A stretch of DNA of 7,668 bases from positions 1-7,668 of the forward strand of contig CALFPN010000055.1 of the NCBI GenBank assembly GCA_937919015.1, in the 5' to 3' direction. The notes beneath the pieces were generated by a model. It was given only the letters and a program-made list of their open reading frames with translations. It was not told the origin of the DNA and did no database searches. How positions within the stretch are numbered: position 1 is the first letter of the stretch; each line of letters starts with the position of its first letter. Made by a program: the position numbers and the translations under genes. Positions 1 to 6,063 of the stretch are shown here, piece after piece. The DNA is from an uncultured Clostridia bacterium. Its GTDB lineage: Bacteria > Bacillota > Clostridia > Lachnospirales > Anaerotignaceae.

Positions 1-54
1 CCTGCACTCGATACCGCAAAACCATGTACATGGTTTTGCGGTATCGAGTGCAGG
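1..54. repeat. Perfect 54-bp palindrome at the window edge
   Basis: Positions 1-27 are the exact reverse complement of 28-54, centred on GTAC at 26-29, with no mismatch and no spacer. The symmetry runs exactly to base 1, so it may extend beyond the window. No T-run follows on either strand, so it is not a standard Rho-independent terminator. It lies downstream of the leftward LRR gene. It could be a natural cruciform-forming site, part of a longer inverted repeat, or a fold-back or assembly artefact if base 1 is a contig end. Confidence 0.9.
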
Positions 55-76
55 GGCTGAGCTCCTGCTGGGGGAA

Positions 77-95
77 TTGGGGGTAACACCCCCAA
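77..95 (-). terminator. Stem-loop after the LRR gene, no U-tract
   Basis: TTGGGGGT (77-84) pairs perfectly with ACCCCCAA (88-95) around a 3-nt loop, five bases beyond the stop codon of the leftward LRR gene. The position fits a transcript-end hairpin. There is no run of T on the minus-strand side, so intrinsic termination is doubtful. It may act as a 3'-end stabiliser or work with another factor. Confidence 0.45.
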
Positions 96-99
96 GGTC

Positions 100-1290
100 T
101 TAAAGGTCAAAAGTTTTCTTTTTGCGGGCGGGAGCAAAGTGCCTGTGCTGGTAGTCCATCAGGAAACTGAGGATGGCCGTGCGCCCCTTTTTCTGGGCAA
201 TATCCATGACCATAGACAGATTTTCCTGCGTGAATAACCCCCAGTCCGCAAATAGTTTGATTTTATCATTCCCGTTTCGGTTGATATAATATTCCGCCGC
301 CCAAAGGAAATGGTCGCGGATATAGTTCAGATAGCTTTCCTTATGCTTCTCCTGCAGACGATAGGGATACTGCAGGCGATTCATAGCCAGGAGCAGCACC
401 GTCTCCGCCTCATCCTCACGCCTTGTCAGGTAAAAGATTTCGTCATACCTACGAAAATCAATTTCAGAATTGCCGATACACTGACGGAAGATATGGCCTG
501 TGCCGTAGTTCACCTGATGGAACTGTCTGGCAGGAGTATCCTCAATATATTCATACTGAAAATCAGGAATCAGCAGTTTACAGGTTTCAATTTCCCCATT
601 TTCCCGGGGAAAGCCGATGGTCAAATGCAGTTCATGGTTCAGTCCCGCAATCAGGTCGGAAATATGTCTGCATCTGCCGAAAGAAAGATGCTGCAGGGCA
701 TCGCAGTTTAAAAACATGCCCATATTCAGGTCTGTGGTTGCCAGCGGGATATTGATTTCCTCCATTTTTCTGCAGTTATAGAAGGCGTACTTCCCAATGC
801 GTTCCACGCTTTCCGGCAAATGTAATTTTTTCAGACTGTCGCAGCCGTAAAAAGCGTAGTCTCCGATCCCCCTCAGCCCAGCAGGCAGAGTGATCTGCTT
901 CAGAGCAGCACAGCCATGGAACATCCGCAGAGAAATTTCCTGCAGGCTCTTCGGCAGGGATACCCTTTCCAATGCAGAACAACCGTGGAAGGCATAGGCT
1001 CCGATGGTTTCGATGGAATCGGGCAGGAAAACGCGGCGCAAAGCCTGTCCTTCAGCCCTTTCCACAGGGACTTCCTCTGTGAAAATGATTTCTGCCTCCC
1101 GTTCATCGGCAGGTTCTGCAACAGGCATTTCCTCTTTTACGGAAAAAGCCCTTTCTGCAACAGCAACGACGGGCAGCCCGTCGATTTCTTCGGGAATACG
1201 TACTTCGGCACAGCGTCCATGCATCTTTGTGATGCAGATACCCTTTTCTTCTTTTCTATATGCAATTTGTACGCACAGCTTCTGTTTCAT
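100..1290 (-). CDS. Cytoplasmic BspA-type leucine-rich-repeat protein
   Basis: The product is 396 aa from the preferred ATG at 1290-1288. It has no signal peptide or membrane segment, so it is probably cytoplasmic. BspA-type (LRR_5) repeats are visible: one at about residues 28-50, then four or more consecutive units at about 84-195 with the recurring pattern LP..v..IG.yAF.gC..L. An acidic, Glu/Pro-rich insertion (about 51-83) separates the first repeat from the rest. The C-terminal part (about 215-390) is not LRR and looks helical, ending in the basic tail ARKKK. The family is thought to mediate protein-protein contacts; no enzymatic residues are evident and the partner is unknown. The start is set by AGAGGA about 8 nt upstream of 1290. 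The longer reading from 1341 would begin inside the promoter (-10 at 1325-1330), so it cannot be the start for that transcript. The gene is monocistronic as far as can be seen. Confidence 0.85.
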   Translation of the reverse strand: MKQKLCVQIAYRKEEKGICITKMHGRCAEVRIPEEIDGLPVVAVAERAFSVKEEMPVAEPADEREAEIIFTEEVPVERAEGQALRRVFLPDSIETIGAYAFHGCSALERVSLPKSLQEISLRMFHGCAALKQITLPAGLRGIGDYAFYGCDSLKKLHLPESVERIGKYAFYNCRKMEEINIPLATTDLNMGMFLNCDALQHLSFGRCRHISDLIAGLNHELHLTIGFPRENGEIETCKLLIPDFQYEYIEDTPARQFHQVNYGTGHIFRQCIGNSEIDFRRYDEIFYLTRREDEAETVLLLAMNRLQYPYRLQEKHKESYLNYIRDHFLWAAEYYINRNGNDKIKLFADWGLFTQENLSMVMDIAQKKGRTAILSFLMDYQHRHFAPARKKKTFDL

Positions 1291-1324
1291 ACAAAAATTC
1301 CTCTTTCCTAATACACTATTTCTT

Positions 1325-1354
1325 ATTATACCGCCTTCCATAAATAGCTGTCAA
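1325..1354 (-). promoter_or_regulatory. Consensus sigma-A promoter of the LRR gene
   Basis: Read on the minus strand, TTGACA (1354-1349) and TATAAT (1330-1325) are both perfect consensus hexamers separated by 18 bp. Transcription would begin near 1318, leaving a leader of about 28 nt that contains the AGAGGA ribosome binding site. This placement argues against the upstream ATG at 1341. Confidence 0.85.
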
Positions 1355-1430
1355 AATCTTTCGCCTCTCCAGTAAAAATTACATAAATTATAAAATTTTT
1401 AAAATATATTTATTATTTTATAACTTTTTA

Positions 1431-1459
1431 TTGCATGAAAAACCGCTGTATGGTAATAT
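1431..1459 (+). promoter_or_regulatory. Probable extended -10 promoter of the CAP lipoprotein gene
   Basis: TTGCAT (1431-1436) and TAATAT (1454-1459) are separated by 17 bp. TGG at 1451-1453 provides an extended -10 TGn motif. The DNA just upstream (about 1375-1430) is almost pure A/T and could act as an UP element. The predicted start near 1466 gives a leader of about 59 nt. The sequence is AT-rich, so alternative -10-like hexamers exist and the call is moderate. Confidence 0.5.
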
Positions 1460-1524
1460 ATTTTTACAATAATTTAAATAATAAATAAGTTTTATAACCA
1501 TGTAGATGAAATGAGGGATTTATC

Positions 1525-2070
1525 ATGAAAAAATTACTGACCCTTATGCTGGCAGCGTTTCTGGTATGGAGCTGCATCGGCTGTGGTTCTGATAATTCTG
1601 CTTTACTGACAGAGGAACCTGCCGTTGAAATCAATGAAGACGGCGGACAGTACATCGGGGATGGCATGGTTCCTCTGGCTCCCGGGGATGACGAGGAATC
1701 CATTCACAAATATATACTGGAAGTTGTAGATCTGGTCAACGAAGAGCGGGCCAAAGAAGACATCGCTCCCGTAGAACTGGATCTGGCTCTCTGCGATGCC
1801 GCTGAAATTCGTGCAAAGGAGGCAAAAAAATCCTTCAGCCACACAAGGCCCAATGGCGAAAGATGCTTCACGGTTCTTTCCGAAGCCGGCATCACATATA
1901 AAATCGCAGGTGAAAATCTGGGCGGCCATATTAAAACCCCCAAACGGGCCGTTGCGGCATGGATGAAATCCGAAGGCCACAGAAAAAATATCATGAATCC
2001 AAAATTCACCCACATCGGCATCGGCTATGTTTCCAACGGTAATTACTGGAGCCAGCTCTTCCTTGGATAA
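1525..2070 (+). CDS. Secreted CAP/SCP-domain (YkwD-like) lipoprotein
   Basis: The product is 181 aa. Residues 1-20 form a lipoprotein-type signal (MKK, hydrophobic stretch, then cysteines at 17 and 20; either WSC17 or IGC20 could be the lipidated Cys, neither being an ideal lipobox). A short acidic linker (about 28-58) leads into a CAP domain (about 62-181). Its hallmarks are LVNEER (70-75), SHTRPNG (105-111), AGENLGG (128-134) and SEGHRKNIMNP (149-159). H106, E130 and H152 match the usual His/Glu cavity residues. It ends on the common YWSQLF-type strand. Bacterial CAP proteins are extracellular or surface-attached; their biochemical role is mostly unresolved, so none is assigned. AGGG lies about 8 nt before the ATG. 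The gene has its own promoter and terminator and is transcribed alone, divergent from the LRR gene. Confidence 0.9.
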   Translation: MKKLLTLMLAAFLVWSCIGCGSDNSALLTEEPAVEINEDGGQYIGDGMVPLAPGDDEESIHKYILEVVDLVNEERAKEDIAPVELDLALCDAAEIRAKEAKKSFSHTRPNGERCFTVLSEAGITYKIAGENLGGHIKTPKRAVAAWMKSEGHRKNIMNPKFTHIGIGYVSNGNYWSQLFLG

Positions 2071-2072
2071 AG

Positions 2073-2102
2073 AAAAAACACTCCTTTCAGGAGTGTTTTT
2101 TT
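2073..2102. terminator. Bidirectional Rho-independent terminator (CAP gene end)
   Basis: CACTCCT (2079-2085) pairs with AGGAGTG (2089-2095) around a 3-nt loop. It is flanked by A6 on the left and T7 (2096-2102) on the right. It starts three bases after the CAP stop codon and terminates the plus-strand transcript; the A-run gives it a U-tail on the minus strand as well. Confidence 0.92.
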
Positions 2103-2127
2103 CATCCAACGAAACGATATCAGATAT

Positions 2128-2160
2128 AAAAAAGCCCTCCAAAGGGAGGGCTCTTTTTTT
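2128..2160. terminator. Bidirectional Rho-independent terminator (aminotransferase end)
   Basis: AGCCCTCC (2133-2140) pairs with GGAGGGCT (2145-2152) around the loop AAAG. It is followed on the plus strand by C and T7 (2154-2160). On the minus strand it ends in six T (2133-2128). It lies about 23 bp past the aminotransferase stop and is the main terminator for that leftward gene. It also gives the CAP transcript a second stop. Confidence 0.92.
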
Positions 2161-2182
2161 ATTGACTTATGTAGGCTGAAAA

Positions 2183-3373
2183 TTATTCGCCCAGTGCTTC
2201 TTTCAGAACTGCACCCATTCTCTTGATACCTTCAACGATTCTTTCGTCTGTAGCGTTGGAGTAGTTCAGACGGAAGTGGTTGTCTTTACCACCGTTGGGG
2301 AAGAAGGAACCGCCGGGTACGAATGCAACGTTCTGTTCCAGACATTTAGGAGCGATGTCTTTTGCGTTGATGCCTTCAGGCAGAACAACCCATGTGAACA
2401 GACCACCTTCGGGATGTGTCCATTTGCAGGATTTAGGGAAGCATTCTTCCATTGTTTTCAGCATCAGGTCTCTTCTTACATGATATACTTCTCTGATTTT
2501 GTTAACGTGTGCATCCAGATCGTTTTTGTCCAGGAATCTATCAGCAACCAGCTGGTCCAGAGAGGAGATCTGCAGGTCAGCACCCTGTTTTACGAAGTTG
2601 TATTTTGCCAGAACTTTTTCGTTTGCGCAAACCCAACCGATACGCAGGCCGGGAGCCAGAATCTTGGAGAATGTGCCCAGGAAGATTACCAGGTCTTTTG
2701 TATCCATGGATTTCAGGGAAGGCAGGTATTCACCTTCAAAGCGCAGTTCGCCGTAAGGGTTGTCTTCGATTACGGGAACTTCGTATTTGTTTACCAGTTC
2801 CATGAATTTTTCTCTTCTTTCCATTGTCCATGTTTTACCGGAAGGATTCTGGAAGTCAGGGATAACGTAGATCATTTTTACGTTTTCTGTTGTAGCCAGG
2901 ATTTTGTCCAGTTCTTCGGGGATCATACCGTAGTCATCTGTAGGAACTTCAACGAATGTGGGTTCGCAAGCTTTAAATGCGTTAACAGCACCCAGATAAG
3001 AAGGAGATTCCATCAGAACTACATCGCCGGGGTTCAGGAATACACGAGCGGAGAAGTCCAGACCCTGCTGGGAACCGGATGTCAGCAGAACGTGTGCTGC
3101 ATCTGTTTTGATGTTCAGCTTGTCTTCCATTCTTTTTACGATTTTTTCTCTCAGTGTTACCAGACCTTCTGTAGGCATGTACTGCAGAGCTCTCTGACCC
3201 ATTTCGTCCATAACTTCTACACAAGCTTCTTTTACTGCTTCACAAGGGAACAGTTCGGGAGCGGGCATACCGCCAGCGAAAGAGATAACTTCGGGTCTTG
3301 CTGTCAGAGCCATCAGTTCTCTGATTTCGGAACCTTTCAGCAGGCTCATTCTGTCAGAAAATTTATATTCCAT
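2183..3373 (-). CDS. PLP-dependent aminotransferase, 2-aminoadipate/aromatic transaminase-like (fold type I)
   Basis: The product is 396 aa, full length for the class I/II aminotransferases related to LysN, Aro8-type enzymes and the MocR catalytic domain, but without a DNA-binding domain. It probably transfers an amino group between an amino acid and a 2-oxo acid in the cytoplasm; the substrate cannot be read from sequence. Visible elements are the cofactor loop SGSQQGLD (99-106), PSY126 stacking on the ring, FQNPSG (174-179) with N176, IEDNPYGEL with D204 and Y207, the Schiff-base lysine K237 in GTFSK, LAPGLRIGW (239-247), and R368 for the substrate carboxylate. The ATG at 3373-3371 is chosen because AAGGAGG sits about 8 nt upstream; in-frame alternatives upstream (GTG 3466, ATG 3439) lack a properly spaced site. 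Codon use is extremely biased (Leu nearly always CTG, Arg mostly AGA, C-ending TTC/AAC/TAC/GAC), unlike the LRR gene, which suggests strong expression. It is monocistronic. Confidence 0.93.
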   Translation of the reverse strand: MEYKFSDRMSLLKGSEIRELMALTARPEVISFAGGMPAPELFPCEAVKEACVEVMDEMGQRALQYMPTEGLVTLREKIVKRMEDKLNIKTDAAHVLLTSGSQQGLDFSARVFLNPGDVVLMESPSYLGAVNAFKACEPTFVEVPTDDYGMIPEELDKILATTENVKMIYVIPDFQNPSGKTWTMERREKFMELVNKYEVPVIEDNPYGELRFEGEYLPSLKSMDTKDLVIFLGTFSKILAPGLRIGWVCANEKVLAKYNFVKQGADLQISSLDQLVADRFLDKNDLDAHVNKIREVYHVRRDLMLKTMEECFPKSCKWTHPEGGLFTWVVLPEGINAKDIAPKCLEQNVAFVPGGSFFPNGGKDNHFRLNYSNATDERIVEGIKRMGAVLKEALGE

Positions 3374-3479
3374 TTTTTCTTCCTCCTTAAAAATTCTTAT
3401 AAAGGGTTTATGTGTCAGACAACCAGGGCTACATGCCATTCTCCTTGTGAAAATGCGCAAATTCACCCTTTCTACTATT

Positions 3480-3508
3480 ATTTAATCACAAACAATAAAC
3501 AAAGTCAA
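3480..3508 (-). promoter_or_regulatory. Candidate promoter of the aminotransferase gene
   Basis: On the minus strand TTGACT (3508-3503) is a good -35, with a weak -10 candidate TTAAAT (3485-3480) at 17 bp. A TAAATA hexamer one base further is an alternative. This would give a leader of about 100 nt before the AAGGAGG site. The -10 match is poor, so the exact start is uncertain. Confidence 0.35.
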
Positions 3509-3811
3509 TCTGTTTTCACAATGTAGAAATTCAAAACTAACCAAAAACAATATTTCAAAACTGCATATTTTGAACAAAAATAACCGAAAGCCTGCTGCTG
3601 TGGCAGATTCTTTTTCATTCCGCTTTGCATATTGTATTTTTTTAAGTACATTTTGCCCAAAAATATCTCTTTTGTAAAGCATTATTTTCGCTTCATCTGA
3701 ACAGATTTTTAACAATCTTTTTAAAAATACATCTTCTATTTTTCAAAAATAAGCCAAAATGAAATTTTACAAAAAAACTGAAAAATAGTGTGTTATTTTC
3801 ATCATCTTTTC

Positions 3812-3841
3812 GTAACAATTTGAAGCAGAGTATGCTATAAT
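3812..3841 (+). promoter_or_regulatory. Extended -10 promoter of the cdaA-cdaR-glmM operon
   Basis: TATAAT (3836-3841) is a perfect -10, preceded by TGC (3833-3835), an extended -10 motif. The best -35 is GTAACA (3812-3817) at 18 bp, a partial match. Transcription would start near 3848, giving a leader of about 77 nt. The leader holds a 5-bp hairpin (CGTCC/GGGCG, about 3860-3873, with one G-U pair) and the AGGGTG ribosome binding site at 3913-3918. Confidence 0.75.
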
Positions 3842-3924
3842 GAGGAAAATAGATTTTTGCGTCCATCCGGGCGTGGAAACGTCCTGAATACAAACAGATT
3901 TTCGAAACAGACAGGGTGTGAAAT

Positions 3925-4779
3925 ATGGAAACATTCAAAGGCATTTTCGACAGTCTGGGGATCACGGAATTTGCAAGGCCATCCCTGGGCATCACGGATA
4001 TTCTGGATATCCTCCTCGTTGCTTATATTATTTATAAACTGATTTTCTGGATCAAAGAGACCCGCGCATGGGTACTGTTTAAGGGCATTCTGGTGATTTT
4101 TGCTCTGGCAGCGGTGGCAACGCTGTTAAATCTGAATACCATCCTCTTTATCCTTTCCAACACCATCTCCGTTGGTATCATCGCCGTGATCGTTGTATTC
4201 CAGCCGGAGCTGAGAAAGGCACTGGAACAGCTGGGGAAAGGGAAATTCATCAATTACTTCGTCCGCAATAACGAAGAAGCCGATGACAAATCAACCCAGC
4301 GCACCGTAGACGAAATCGTAAAAGCAGCTGTAAAAATGGGTGCTGTGAAAACAGGTGCCCTGATCCTGATCGAACAGGAAGTCCCTCTGGGCGACTTGGA
4401 ACGCACCGGCATCCCCATTGATGCCATCGTTTCCAGCCAGCTGCTCATCAATATTTTTGAACACAATACCCCCCTGCACGACGGGGCGGTCATCGTGCGT
4501 CATAACCGCGTGGCCGCTGCCACCTGCTTCCTTCCTCTGACTGACAGCAATGAAATCAGCATGGAGCTGGGCACAAGACACAGGGCAGCCATCGGGGCCA
4601 GCGAGGTTTCCGACGCCTACGTCATCGTGGTTTCCGAAGAAACCGGTGCCATCTCTCTGGCAAGGGGCGGTGTGCTTTACCGCAACCTGACCACAGACCA
4701 GCTGAGAAGCATGATTTCCCAACCTCAGAAAGAAGGCAGCAAAAAATCTTTTGCTACCATTTGGAAAAGGGGGTTGTGA
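3925..4779 (+). CDS. cdaA: Diadenylate cyclase CdaA (c-di-AMP synthase)
   Basis: The product is 284 aa, the normal length for CdaA (DacA/YbbP). It is a membrane enzyme that condenses two ATP into cyclic di-AMP, the Firmicute second messenger controlling potassium/osmolyte transport and cell-wall homeostasis. The N-terminal part has hydrophobic helices at about 24-43, 50-70 and 74-93, ending in the conserved VVFQPELRKALEQLG. The cytosolic DAC (DisA_N) domain spans about 115-265, with DGA (186-188) and RHR (218-220), the signature ATP/metal-binding motifs, and SEETGAIS (237-244). No key residue is missing. The ATG is preceded by AGGGTG at 6 nt. It is the first gene of an operon with cdaR and glmM; the CdaR gene starts four bases after its stop, suggesting translational coupling. 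In other Firmicutes CdaA is modulated by CdaR and inhibited by GlmM. Confidence 0.97.
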   Translation: METFKGIFDSLGITEFARPSLGITDILDILLVAYIIYKLIFWIKETRAWVLFKGILVIFALAAVATLLNLNTILFILSNTISVGIIAVIVVFQPELRKALEQLGKGKFINYFVRNNEEADDKSTQRTVDEIVKAAVKMGAVKTGALILIEQEVPLGDLERTGIPIDAIVSSQLLINIFEHNTPLHDGAVIVRHNRVAAATCFLPLTDSNEISMELGTRHRAAIGASEVSDAYVIVVSEETGAISLARGGVLYRNLTTDQLRSMISQPQKEGSKKSFATIWKRGL

Positions 4780-4782
4780 TGC

Positions 4783-6045
4783 ATGATGAAAAAATTACAG
4801 GAACTGCTTTGTAAGGACTTTGGCTGGAAGCTGCTTTCCATCGCCATCGCCACAATCCTTTGGTTCATGGTCATCAATATTGACCAGCCCATCAGCACCA
4901 GAGACTACAGCAGACCCCTTTCTATCCAAAATATGGAAGTGTTGACAGACAGAGGGCTGACTGTGGGTAATCTGGAAGAACTGAAAAATACTAAGATCGT
5001 TGTAAAGGTAAAAGCCCAGAGAACGGCTCTGGACAGACTGAACCAGAACCCTGAATGGATTACAGCCACTGTGGATCTGAGCGAGCTATCCTATGCAGTC
5101 AATGGCGATGTGATCGCCCTGCCCGTTTCCGTTTCCGTACAGGGCGGCAATACCTACGGCATCAGCAGCAAATCTCCCGCAGTGGTAGAGGTCGCCGTAG
5201 AAACCATGGCTTCCAAGGAACTGCCTGTGGAAGTGATTCTGAACGGCACGCTGGAAGAAGGCACCTATCTTTCCAAGCCACAGCTCAGCGCAGAAACCGT
5301 GACCGTAACAGGCCCTGCTTCTCTGGTTAACAGCGTAACAAGTGTACGCGCCACCGTGGAAGCGGAGGATGTTGAAAAAAATCCCACCGTCCACGCAGCA
5401 CTGGTCTGCTACACCAAAGACGGACTGCCCGTGAAGGGCGTTTTCACCAGTGCAGAAGAAATTATCGTTTCCTATGAACTCCATGATCTGAAACAGGTTC
5501 CCATTCAGGTCGATATCACCGGTACTCCTGCCGGCGGTCATCAGGTGGGTAATGTTTTCTGTTCTCCCCAGTATGCAGCCGTGACCGGCTCCGCGGAAGA
5601 TCTGGAAAAACTCCTGTACCTGCAGCTGGACAGCATTGATGTTTCCGGCCGCTCCACTTCCGTAACAGAGACATTCCGTCTGAGCGATTATCTGCCCAGA
5701 GGTATTTCCCTGCTGGACGATGATGACGGCATCGTTCAGGTGACCGTAAGCATTACCGAACAATCTCAGAAACAATTGACACTGCCCGCTTCCAAACTGC
5801 AGATTACGGGTCAGGAAGACGGTAAAGACTATATCCTCCACGGCGATGCCCATATCACCCTTACAGGGAGCGGCTCCGCCCTGGATGCAGTGCAGGCAGA
5901 CGATCTGCAGGGGGTCATCTATGTGAACGACCTTTCCCTGGGCGATCACAAAGTGATGATCCACACAGACCTGCCCAACGGGCTCATCATGAACCCTTCC
6001 TATATCACAGTGACAGTTAAGGATGCAGCTGCATCCGAGGAATAA
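4783..6045 (+). CDS. cdaR: CdaR, YbbR-domain membrane regulator of CdaA
   Basis: The product is 420 aa with a single N-terminal membrane anchor (about 14-33; hydrophobic core LLSIAIATILWFMVI) and a large predicted extracytoplasmic part. That part is made of about four YbbR repeats (roughly 45-140, 145-235, 238-325 and 330-413), with the recurring VTVTGP.s.V..V-type strands (e.g. 172-188, 266-270, 407-411). YbbR proteins bind and regulate the neighbouring diadenylate cyclase; whether the effect is positive or negative varies between species. The start lies in the sequence ATGATG, so initiation at 4783 or 4786 is equally readable. A G-rich site at about 4768-4773, inside the end of cdaA, serves as ribosome binding site. 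The cdaA and cdaR genes are separated by only 3 bp, so they are co-transcribed and probably coupled. Confidence 0.93.
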   Translation: MMKKLQELLCKDFGWKLLSIAIATILWFMVINIDQPISTRDYSRPLSIQNMEVLTDRGLTVGNLEELKNTKIVVKVKAQRTALDRLNQNPEWITATVDLSELSYAVNGDVIALPVSVSVQGGNTYGISSKSPAVVEVAVETMASKELPVEVILNGTLEEGTYLSKPQLSAETVTVTGPASLVNSVTSVRATVEAEDVEKNPTVHAALVCYTKDGLPVKGVFTSAEEIIVSYELHDLKQVPIQVDITGTPAGGHQVGNVFCSPQYAAVTGSAEDLEKLLYLQLDSIDVSGRSTSVTETFRLSDYLPRGISLLDDDDGIVQVTVSITEQSQKQLTLPASKLQITGQEDGKDYILHGDAHITLTGSGSALDAVQADDLQGVIYVNDLSLGDHKVMIHTDLPNGLIMNPSYITVTVKDAAASEE

Positions 6046-6063
6046 TATTGGAGGAATTTTGAA

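Larger units (their letters stand above)
3374..3924. other. AT-rich intergenic region between divergent transcripts
   Basis: This 551-bp gap separates the start of the leftward aminotransferase from cdaA. It contains the aminotransferase ribosome binding site and probable promoter, and the cda operon promoter and leader. Between them (about 3510-3800) the DNA is strongly A/T-rich with many homopolymer tracts. Open frames there lack ribosome binding sites and look like chance. Two small inverted repeats lie at 3695-3706 and 3705-3728. I recognise no known riboswitch or structured RNA. Confidence 0.6.

Noticed and set aside
1603..2142. 179-codon minus-strand frame over the CAP gene
   Set aside because: It is antisense to the CAP motifs and would start within the terminator region.
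3374..3466. N-terminal extension of the aminotransferase from GTG 3466 or ATG 3439
   Set aside because: The perfect AAGGAGG site is correctly spaced for the ATG at 3373, and the extension does not resemble the family N-terminus.
2276..3526. 416-codon open frame on the plus strand opposite the aminotransferase
   Set aside because: It is an antisense frame created by the codon bias of the real gene. Its product is rich in Phe, Cys, Gln and His with no recognisable domain, and the opposite strand carries every aminotransferase motif.
3482..3715. 77-codon minus-strand frame in the 551-bp gap
   Set aside because: It has no ribosome binding site, a low-complexity A/T-driven composition and no domain; it overlaps the putative aminotransferase promoter.
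3848..3924. c-di-AMP riboswitch or other leader RNA upstream of cdaA
   Set aside because: The leader is only about 77 nt with one weak 5-bp hairpin, too short for the ydaO-type fold.
5086..5964. 292-codon open frame on the minus strand inside cdaR
   Set aside because: It lies wholly antisense to a gene with clear YbbR repeats, and shows no domain or convincing start.
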